From Candidatus Aminicenantota bacterium (GTDB lineage: Bacteria > Acidobacteriota > Aminicenantia > UBA2199): 19,149 bases of DNA. This document shows, one piece after another, positions 7,110 to 13,822 of the stretch. How positions within the stretch are numbered: the stretch's first letter is position 1; each line of letters begins with the position of its first letter. The notes beneath the pieces are model-generated. The model was not told the DNA's origin. It made no database searches and was given only the letters and a program-made list of their open reading frames with translations. The DNA is taken from the NCBI GenBank assembly GCA_023137075.1, contig JAGLQA010000022.1, positions 1 to 19,149 on the forward strand, in the 5' to 3' direction. A program made the translations under genes and the position numbers.

Positions 7110-7871
7110 CTAATTCGTCCTGTAATGGAGTAAACGGTTTTTTAATCCTTCCCTGTCGAGGCCTCGTATTAATTCACCGCTTACGGCAAGAGAAATTTTC
7201 CCCGTTTCTTCGGATACAACAATGGCGAGACAGTCTGTTTGCTGGGTTATGCCGATAGCCGCCAGGTGCCGTGTGCCGCTGGGGCTTAACTCAAGAAGGG
7301 GGGGAAGCTGAAAAAAACACCTGGCCACCTCGATTCTGTCTTTACTAATGACTACGGCGCCGTCATGTAAAGGAGAACCGGGGGTAAAAATAGTTAACAG
7401 TAAATCTTTATTGACGATGGCGTCAATTTTTACCGGTTTATTCACATAGTTTTTGACTTTTATTTCCCGCTCGATGGCAATGATCGCACCGATTTTGGAT
7501 AGGGATAAGGCCACCACCGTGTTAATGATTTCATCGATTATGTCGATAGTTCCCGACAGGGCATATTTTTTCCTCAGTTTGCTGCCGATTTCGGACAGGA
7601 TTTCCCGTAACTCATCCTGGAACAATACGATAATAGCAATTATCAGATAGGTCAGGAATTTGTTCAGTATAAAGGAAAAAGCGGTTAACTTTAATAGGCT
7701 GCCGAATAAAGCCAGTATCCCGATAGAGAGCAGCCCCACTGCCATCTGGTATGATTTGGTCCCTTTTATCAGGAGTAAAAGATAATAGAATAGTAGGAAC
7801 AGGAACAGGATATCAATAATATCACTTAATTGAAATTCGGAAAATGAGTTTACGATGTAATCAAATATCAT
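7110..7871 (-). CDS. cdaA: Membrane diadenylate cyclase, CdaA type
   Basis: This is a predicted c-di-AMP synthase that joins two ATP molecules at a dimer interface. The 253 residues contain three N-terminal membrane helices (about 19-36, 43-61, 68-85) and the DAC domain (about 105-240). The family motifs SKIGAIIAIERE (125-136) and PGSPLHDGAVVI (164-175) are clear, the second containing the catalytic DGA (170-172). The second signature, normally GTRHR, reads GTRHL here (199-203): the codon is CTG where CGG would give Arg. That Arg normally helps hold the ATP phosphates, so activity may be altered. The gene starts 51 nt after the ftsH stop, in the position where related clusters often carry folP; no folP remnant is visible in the gap. 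Confidence 0.93.
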   Translation of the reverse strand: MIFDYIVNSFSEFQLSDIIDILFLFLLFYYLLLLIKGTKSYQMAVGLLSIGILALFGSLLKLTAFSFILNKFLTYLIIAIIVLFQDELREILSEIGSKLRKKYALSGTIDIIDEIINTVVALSLSKIGAIIAIEREIKVKNYVNKPVKIDAIVNKDLLLTIFTPGSPLHDGAVVISKDRIEVARCFFQLPPLLELSPSGTRHLAAIGITQQTDCLAIVVSEETGKISLAVSGELIRGLDREGLKNRLLHYRTN

Positions 7872-7922
7872 TTACACCCCGGGGCTCTCACTAATCGCCG
7901 GCGCTGCGGTGAGCACTGCAAA

Positions 7923-9752
7923 CTAGTTTGCTTTTTTCCCATTGTTTAAAATTGTACTAATTTCATCGGCTGACAATGATTCCTGGTCTAACAACCGGGT
8001 GGCAATTTCCTCAAGTTTATCCTTGTGCGCCAGGATATTGTCTTTAGCATTCTTATAGGCTTTATCGATGATGGCCGCTATCTCCCGGTCAATCTTTTGA
8101 GCCGTATTTTCGGAGTATTCGGAATGATACATCATGTCTCTCCCCAAAAAGATCATATCGTCCTGTTTTCCATATTTAACCGGCCCCAGGGAAGACATTC
8201 CCCATTCGCAAACCATTTTTCGCGCAATATCCGTTGCCTTCTCAAAATCGCTGCCGGCTCCTGTGGTAACCGCATCTAAAAAGATTTCTTCAGCCGCCCG
8301 GCCAGCTAAGAGAACGACCAACTGCGCTTCCAAATATTTTTTCGAATAGGTGTATTTATCGTTGATGGGTAATTGCTGGGTCATACCTAAGGCCGTTCCC
8401 CGGGGGATTATCGACACTTTGTGGAGGGGGTCCGCCTCATCTTCCACTACCGCAATTAACGCATGACCGGCTTCATGGTAGGCGGTAACCTTTTTTTCTT
8501 CGTCGGAAATAATCATACTTCTTCGCTCGGCTCCCATCAGTACCTTGTCTTTGGCGTATTCGAAGTCATTCATCTCGAGGTTTTTCTTTCCTTTCCGCGA
8601 TGCGTAAAGGGCCGCCTCATTTACCATGTTGGCTATATCCGCACCGGTAAAGCCCGGTGTAGAACGGGCCAGAACCGAAAGATCTATGGTTTTTGCAAGG
8701 GGAATCTTGCGGGTATGAACCTTTAATATCTCTTCTCTTCCTTTTACATCAGGCGATGATACCATAATCCTGCGATCGAACCGTCCGGGTCTTAACAAAG
8801 CGGAATCCAGGATATCGGGCCGGTTGGTTGCGGCAATAATTATAACGCCTTCATTGTCATCAAATCCGTCCATTTCTACAAGCAAGGCGTTTAGTGTCTG
8901 TTCCCTTTCATCATGGCCGCCGCCCAACCCGGCGCCCCGCTGTCTTCCCACCGCATCGATCTCGTCTATGAATACTAAACAGGGTGAATGCTTCTTGCCT
9001 TCCTCGAAGAGATCTCTGACTCTCGACGCTCCCACGCCGACAAACAACTCGACGAAATCGGATCCCGATATTGAAAAGAAGGGCACCTGCGCTTCCCCGG
9101 CAATTGCCCTGGCCAATAGGGTTTTTCCTGTGCCGGGGTGACCGATCAGCAGCACCCCTTTGGGGATTTTACCGCCTAACCTCTGGAATTTTTTAGGGTC
9201 TTTCAGGAATGCGATGACCTCTTCGACTTCATCTTTTGCCTCATCGATCCCGGCAACATCCTTAAAGGTAACTTTCGCCTGCTCACCGGTGAACATCTTC
9301 GCCTTGCTTTTACCAAAGGAGAAAGCCCGGCCGCCTCCCTGCTGTCTCATCATAACGATCCAGAAAACAATCAATATCAGGAATGGAGAATAAGCGAGAA
9401 TCGAACGCATCAATTCATTTTTGTTTAATTCTTCAACCTTAATGATAACATTGTTCTTCCTTAATATTGAGATAAATTCCGGGTAACTAACCGGAATCGC
9501 GGTTTTGTATTTCACAACGCCCATGTTGCCGGAAGTCCTCATTTTACCGACCACCACGTTAGAAACTATTTCAGCGTCTATAACGGCTTTACTTTCAACT
9601 TTTTCCATAAAATCGGAAAATTTCAACTCTATTTCCTGACCTTTTGATACATCCGACAGCAAACTCCATAAGAATATGATGATAATTATCGAAGCCAACC
9701 AGAATAGTATCCCTTTTGAATTTTTTTGATTCATATTTCTCGGTTTTTTCAT
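7923..9752 (-). CDS. ftsH: ATP-dependent zinc metalloprotease FtsH
   Basis: FtsH is a hexameric inner-membrane AAA+ protease that degrades misfolded membrane proteins and short-lived regulators. The 609 residues follow the standard order: an N-terminal helix (14-32), a periplasmic domain (about 33-118), a second helix (119-135), the AAA module and the zinc protease. Walker A reads GHPGTGKT (204-211), with His at the second position instead of the usual Pro. The pore loop FVELFVGVGASRVRDLF (233-249), Walker B VFIDEID (260-266) and the second region of homology ATNRPDILDSALLRPGRFDR follow. The zinc site is HEAGH (426-430) with D502 in GAGSDFEKAT as the likely third ligand. The first ATG is preferred because AAGGAA lies upstream and an extended -10 promoter lies about 30 nt away. 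It heads the operon. Confidence 0.97.
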   Translation of the reverse strand: MKKPRNMNQKNSKGILFWLASIIIIIFLWSLLSDVSKGQEIELKFSDFMEKVESKAVIDAEIVSNVVVGKMRTSGNMGVVKYKTAIPVSYPEFISILRKNNVIIKVEELNKNELMRSILAYSPFLILIVFWIVMMRQQGGGRAFSFGKSKAKMFTGEQAKVTFKDVAGIDEAKDEVEEVIAFLKDPKKFQRLGGKIPKGVLLIGHPGTGKTLLARAIAGEAQVPFFSISGSDFVELFVGVGASRVRDLFEEGKKHSPCLVFIDEIDAVGRQRGAGLGGGHDEREQTLNALLVEMDGFDDNEGVIIIAATNRPDILDSALLRPGRFDRRIMVSSPDVKGREEILKVHTRKIPLAKTIDLSVLARSTPGFTGADIANMVNEAALYASRKGKKNLEMNDFEYAKDKVLMGAERRSMIISDEEKKVTAYHEAGHALIAVVEDEADPLHKVSIIPRGTALGMTQQLPINDKYTYSKKYLEAQLVVLLAGRAAEEIFLDAVTTGAGSDFEKATDIARKMVCEWGMSSLGPVKYGKQDDMIFLGRDMMYHSEYSENTAQKIDREIAAIIDKAYKNAKDNILAHKDKLEEIATRLLDQESLSADEISTILNNGKKAN

Positions 9753-9781
9753 TTTTCTTTTATTCCTTATTTCAATTTCCT

Positions 9782-9790
9782 ATTATATCA
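9782..9790 (-). promoter_or_regulatory. Extended -10 promoter of the ftsH operon
   Basis: The minus strand reads TGATATAAT, a perfect extended -10 (TGnTATAAT). The -35 position at 17 nt holds only a T-run, as expected for an extended -10 promoter. Transcription would start near 9775, giving a leader of about 23 nt that contains AAGGAA before the ftsH ATG. The divergent dnaK promoter starts 31 nt away. Confidence 0.65.
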
Positions 9791-9820
9791 TAAAAAATTG
9801 AGTTAAAAAACACCTAAATG

Positions 9821-9849
9821 TTGACTTTTTTTCTTTCTTGTGATAAATA
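9821..9849 (+). promoter_or_regulatory. Candidate promoter of the dnaK paralogue
   Basis: TTGACT (9821-9826, 5 of 6) is followed after 17 nt by TAAATA (9844-9849, 3 of 6), preceded by a TG at the extended -10 position (9841-9842). The predicted start, about 7 nt further on, falls at the ATG at 9857. No Shine-Dalgarno is visible, so the transcript may be leaderless. Confidence 0.45.
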
Positions 9850-9856
9850 TTTAAAA

Positions 9857-12307
9857 ATGGGAAAGGTAATCGGTATTGATCTGGGTACGACTAACTCGGC
9901 GGCGGCTTTCGTTGAAGCCAAGAACTGGGAGATTATTCTAACCAGCGAAGGAGACAGGCTTCTCCCTTCGGTCGTGGCTTTCACCCAGAGTAATGAACGG
10001 CTAATCGGGAATCCGGCTAAAAGTCAATTAATCACCAACCCCTTAAACACGATTTCTTCGGTTAAACGATTAATGGGTAAAAGATTTTCGGAAGTTAAGC
10101 CTTATTTGTGGCAATTTCCTTATACGATAATCGAAAACGATGATGACATGTTGAAAATTGTGGTCAATGATATGGAGTTTTCCCCGGAAGAGATATCGGC
10201 GATGATTCTGCGCAAATTAAAGGAAGCCGCTGAGCAGTATTTGCATGATGAAATTGTGGGAGCAGTGCTTACCGTGCCTGCGTATTTTAATGATTCCCAG
10301 AGACAAGCGACCAAAGATGCCGGTGAGATAGCGGGTTTAGATGTCTTAAGAATAATAAACGAACCCACGGCTGCTTCTTTATCCTTCTCGCTCGACCTGG
10401 CCAAAAAAGCCAGAGTGGTGGTATATGATTTTGGCGGCGGAACAATCGACATCTCGGTATTGGAAGTTAAAGATGATGTCATCCGGGTAATGGCAACTGC
10501 CGGTGACACGAATCTCGGCGGCAACGACCTGGACCACATATTCTCGAATTATCTTAAGGAACAAATTAAGGAACTGCATAACATCGACCTTACTTATAAC
10601 AAGCTTGCCATGCAGCGAATAAGAGATGCCGCTGAAAACGCAAAAAAAGAACTCTCCGGCATGGAAGAACACGAAATAAATTTGCCTTTTATTGCCGACA
10701 CAAAAAGTGGGCCGGTCCATTTTTCAAAATATATTAAACGGGGTGAATTCGAAAAACTGATCAAGGATGAGGTGGACAAGACCATCGGGATCTGCCGGAC
10801 CGCTTTGAAACGGGCCAACCTGACCATTTCGGAATTAGATGAAGTTCTTTTAGTCGGCGGTTCCACACGGATCCCTCTCGTGCAGATGAGAGTTAAAGAA
10901 TTTTTCAACAAAGCGCCCAACAAAAAAATTAATCCCGACGAGATTGTAGCAATGGGGGCAGCCTTGCAGGGAGCGATTGTAAAAGGAATTAGCAAGGATG
11001 TTTTACTACTGGATGTGACACCGCTCTCTCTCGGAGTTAAAACCTTTGGCGGCGCCTTTACCAGGGTTATCGATGCGAATACCACGATTCCAACGAATCG
11101 CAGCCTCGTTTTCTCAACGGTTGAAGACAACCAGGATGAAGTGGAAATAAGCGTTTACCAGGGAGAGCGAGAAGTCGTGGAAGAGAATAAACTTTTAGGA
11201 AAATTTACGCTTACCGGTATTAAGCCGGCGCCGCGTGGTGTCCCCCGCATTGAAGTTTCCTTCAGTTATAATATAAATGGAATCTTGAAAGTTTCGGCCA
11301 TGGACCTGTCGACGAAAAGTAAAAACGAAGTGGTTGTGTCTCAATCGGGATTATTGAGTAAGGAAAAAATAGCGAAATTAAAAGATAATGCCGAAAAATT
11401 CAAAGAATCGGACGTAGAGCAAAAGAATTTAATAAAGAAAAAGAATGAAATATTAAGGTCGGCTTATTCGTTGAAAAAGCACCTGAAAAGTTCGGCCATT
11501 GATCGAGATACATCTAAGCTGTGCAAGACATTAATAGAAAAAGCGGAGGTCGCTGTCGAAGAAGAGAATCACGAAGGGATGGAGAATGTCTTAAATGAAT
11601 TAGATGAAATGAACAAAAATCTGGAATTGGTGCCCGGAAATCTTCCCGCGGAATCCCGAGAAATTCAATTGCCGGCAATGGTGCGAGAGGCCGGGTTGAT
11701 TGATGAGGAGAGATTTGACATAAAAGATGATTTTAAAGGGAGAGTGATTAGTAAAAGGAGCGACAAAGCGCTTATAAAAGAGGAGAAGGCCGAAGAAAAG
11801 AAGGTAGAAAAAATCGTAAAAGAGAAAAAAATTAGCGACAAAGAGATGGAAGCCGGTTCGTTGGATTACATACGTTCCATAGAGAGACACCTACAAACCT
11901 TAGAGCTTGAACCGGAAATCGTAAACGATTGTACCTACACGATAAAAAAGGCAGCGCGAATCATTAAAGAGGGAGACAGTTCGGAATTGGAAAGTGCTTT
12001 CCAAGATCTTAAAGAGATGGACTATAATTTGGCTTTAATCTCAACCTATTCCGTTGAGGAGAACCTAAAAAGCGGGGTCCCGGAGTTTGACACCCAGAAG
12101 TTAAAAAAAGGGCTGCCGGGGTTCGACACGCAAAAGGTGCCGGTCGGACTTGCCGATATTGGAGAGATAAAGAAAACCGGAAAAGAAGAGACCGGCTTTA
12201 ATCTCAAGATGTACGACGGCATAGCATTCAAAAAAGATGACACGAAACCGGTCAAAATTCCAAAAAAAACTCATGACACCCGGCCCATAAAGATAAAAAG
12301 AGATTAG
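9857..12307 (+). CDS. DnaK-family (Hsp70) chaperone paralogue with duplicated lid and long tail
   Basis: This is a cytoplasmic ATP-driven chaperone of the Hsp70 family. From ATG 9857 (816 residues), VIGIDLGTTNS begins near residue 4, as in DnaK; an upstream in-frame ATG at 9818 would overlap the promoter. The ATPase domain (1-370) has INEPTAAS (167-174), VVYDFGGGTIDIS (187-199) and VGGSTRIP (334-341). The linker VLLLDVTPLSLG (382-393) and substrate domain follow. The first helical lid (533-591) is repeated, without gaps, at 669-727, with about 16 of 59 identities including SxxxHL, a Cys and KEM-NL-type positions. Between them lies a Lys/Glu-rich linker. The tail holds two FDTQK units and two basic D-T-K/R-P units. 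At over 170 residues longer than standard DnaK, it is a specialised paralogue. It is divergent from ftsH; no grpE or dnaJ lies nearby. Confidence 0.9.
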   Translation: MGKVIGIDLGTTNSAAAFVEAKNWEIILTSEGDRLLPSVVAFTQSNERLIGNPAKSQLITNPLNTISSVKRLMGKRFSEVKPYLWQFPYTIIENDDDMLKIVVNDMEFSPEEISAMILRKLKEAAEQYLHDEIVGAVLTVPAYFNDSQRQATKDAGEIAGLDVLRIINEPTAASLSFSLDLAKKARVVVYDFGGGTIDISVLEVKDDVIRVMATAGDTNLGGNDLDHIFSNYLKEQIKELHNIDLTYNKLAMQRIRDAAENAKKELSGMEEHEINLPFIADTKSGPVHFSKYIKRGEFEKLIKDEVDKTIGICRTALKRANLTISELDEVLLVGGSTRIPLVQMRVKEFFNKAPNKKINPDEIVAMGAALQGAIVKGISKDVLLLDVTPLSLGVKTFGGAFTRVIDANTTIPTNRSLVFSTVEDNQDEVEISVYQGEREVVEENKLLGKFTLTGIKPAPRGVPRIEVSFSYNINGILKVSAMDLSTKSKNEVVVSQSGLLSKEKIAKLKDNAEKFKESDVEQKNLIKKKNEILRSAYSLKKHLKSSAIDRDTSKLCKTLIEKAEVAVEEENHEGMENVLNELDEMNKNLELVPGNLPAESREIQLPAMVREAGLIDEERFDIKDDFKGRVISKRSDKALIKEEKAEEKKVEKIVKEKKISDKEMEAGSLDYIRSIERHLQTLELEPEIVNDCTYTIKKAARIIKEGDSSELESAFQDLKEMDYNLALISTYSVEENLKSGVPEFDTQKLKKGLPGFDTQKVPVGLADIGEIKKTGKEETGFNLKMYDGIAFKKDDTKPVKIPKKTHDTRPIKIKRD

Positions 12308-13671
12308 AGCCCGGATGCGTTTTTAATCCTGAATACCCCGTCTGAAATAGCCTGGTTTTTTGCATACACATTACTACGGTTACATATCATGTACAATAAA
12401 CTCTCGGAAAAAGCAGTTAATGGGCGGCGGGACCTGGAAGTGATATAAAAGAGCCGTTTTGCCATATTTTTTAGGGTTAAGAAGCTGCGATAATTTTTCC
12501 AAAATTGGGTCAAAAATTCATCATTAGTAAAATTTTTGGGTTGAAAAACCAAATGAGCCAGATCGTACCTGGACCAATTTTTAGTTAGAATCCGGCCGGC
12601 TTCATCGAATTCCTCGTATAAGGCCGTCCCGGGAAATGGAGTCAAAATCCCGAATAGCGCCGTCTCCATTTTGTTCTTCTTCAGGAAATCCATTGTTAAT
12701 TCGAATTGACCCGGAGTGTCTTCATCAAAACCGAAAATAAATGTCGGACAGGGGATAATACCGGCTTTCCTTACTCGAGAAAACAATTCTTCATAAGCTT
12801 CCGGATGATTAAAACCTTTGTTAACGGAGTTTAAATTTTTTTTATTGAGCGATTCGATGCCGAAGAGCAGCGAATTGCAGCCGGCCTGGCCCGCCAATTC
12901 GATAAGGTCCGGCGATTTTAAGATATTTGTGCTGATTTGCAAAGTCCAGACGATTTTTTTAGGAATAAGCGCTTTAAATAATTCTCGAGTGTAATCGATA
13001 TCGGAGGCAATGCCATCATCAAGAAAGAAAAAAAACCGTGCCTTTGAGGCGTCGATTTCTTTGAGGAAATTGGAAATAGGTTTTTTTCTGAAGGTATTGC
13101 CGAATACCTTGTTTGCGGAACAAAATTTGCAGTTAAAGAGACAGCCCCGAGTTGAAAAAAGCGGCATCGTGGGAAGTTTAGATCCTAACCGTTTAATATA
13201 AGGCTTCATGTTTACATTATCCCATTTCGGGATGATCAATTTTCCGAGGTCCGGGGGAGTGGAATCCCGGTAGAATTCTTTGTAGTTGTTGCCTTCAAAA
13301 TCTGCCAGCACCTGTTCCCAGAGACCTTCAGCCTCTCCGATAACCACCGAATCGGCATGTTCTTTTGCTTCATGAGGAAGTACCGTCGGATGAACGCCCC
13401 CCAGAATAACCTTAACGCCCATTTTTCTGAAGCGATCCGCGATCCGGTAAGCCCTATCTGCCTGTGCGGTCATAACGGTAATACCGACCAGGTCATAAGA
13501 GCGGGAAAAATCAACATCTTCCACCAGGTCATCTACTATTTTGACACGATGTCGGCCCGGGGTTAAGCGGTCTATAATTGCCAATGCCAGGGGAGGGAGA
13601 AGCGCTTTTTTATATTTGGCAGTTTTATTGTCTTCGTCCAAATGCGATGGTTTTATTAGTTGAATATTCAT
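12304..13671 (-). CDS. B12-binding-type radical SAM protein, unknown substrate
   Basis: This is a predicted cobalamin-associated radical SAM enzyme. The N-terminal part (about 1-135) has the Rossmann-like B12-binding fold, with VKIVDDLVED (43-52), DLVGITVMTAQ (60-70) and VILGGVHPTVLP (88-99). The histidine motif DxHxxG is absent, so cobalamin may bind base-off without a His ligand or not at all. The radical SAM core starts with the cluster motif C177-x3-C181-x2-C184 in RGCLFNCKFCSA and continues through FFFLDDGIASD, LLFGIESLNKKNL and PTFIFGFDEDTPGQ. The C-terminal segment (about 370-455) resembles that of the BchE/HpnJ-like broad group. GAGGT lies 8 nt before the ATG and a strong promoter lies upstream. 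Its stop overlaps the convergent dnaK-paralogue stop. The reaction cannot be told from sequence. Confidence 0.88.
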   Translation of the reverse strand: MNIQLIKPSHLDEDNKTAKYKKALLPPLALAIIDRLTPGRHRVKIVDDLVEDVDFSRSYDLVGITVMTAQADRAYRIADRFRKMGVKVILGGVHPTVLPHEAKEHADSVVIGEAEGLWEQVLADFEGNNYKEFYRDSTPPDLGKLIIPKWDNVNMKPYIKRLGSKLPTMPLFSTRGCLFNCKFCSANKVFGNTFRKKPISNFLKEIDASKARFFFFLDDGIASDIDYTRELFKALIPKKIVWTLQISTNILKSPDLIELAGQAGCNSLLFGIESLNKKNLNSVNKGFNHPEAYEELFSRVRKAGIIPCPTFIFGFDEDTPGQFELTMDFLKKNKMETALFGILTPFPGTALYEEFDEAGRILTKNWSRYDLAHLVFQPKNFTNDEFLTQFWKNYRSFLTLKNMAKRLFYITSRSRRPLTAFSESLLYMICNRSNVYAKNQAISDGVFRIKNASGL

Positions 13672-13746
13672 TTTTTTTACCTCATAAAGTGACGCTTTTA
13701 AAATCGTCTATACACATTCCACGCCTGGTTGTTAATTGTAGATAGT

Positions 13747-13775
13747 ATTCTATTGGAAATACCCGGGTATGTCAA
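13747..13775 (-). promoter_or_regulatory. Near-consensus promoter of the radical SAM gene
   Basis: The minus strand carries TTGACA (13770-13775, 6 of 6), a 17-nt spacer and TAGAAT (13747-13752, 5 of 6). Transcription would begin near 13740, giving a leader of about 70 nt that ends with GAGGT before the ATG. The rest of the 13672-13822 gap holds no gene. Confidence 0.75.
13759..13770. promoter_or_regulatory. 12-bp palindrome in the promoter spacer, candidate operator
   Basis: ATACCCGGGTAT is a perfect palindrome lying between the -35 and -10 of the radical SAM promoter and touching the -35 edge. A dimeric repressor bound here would block RNA polymerase. No regulator gene is nearby, so its ligand is unknown. 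Confidence 0.4.
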
Positions 13776-13822
13776 TAAAAACTTGATTTTTTCAGCAATT
13801 CTAATTTTAACTTAAAAAATGT

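Noticed and set aside
7872..7922. Remnant of folP between ftsH and cdaA
   Set aside because: The 51-nt gap has no reading frame or dihydropteroate synthase motif.
9818..9856. ATG at 9818 as the start of the dnaK paralogue
   Set aside because: It would overlap the predicted promoter, and Hsp70 proteins begin just before the IGIDLGTTNS motif, as ATG 9857 does.
10120..11130. Long minus-strand ORFs inside the dnaK paralogue (113-178 codons)
   Set aside because: They are antisense to a gene with clear Hsp70 motifs; their Ser-rich translations are typical of reverse-frame shadows.
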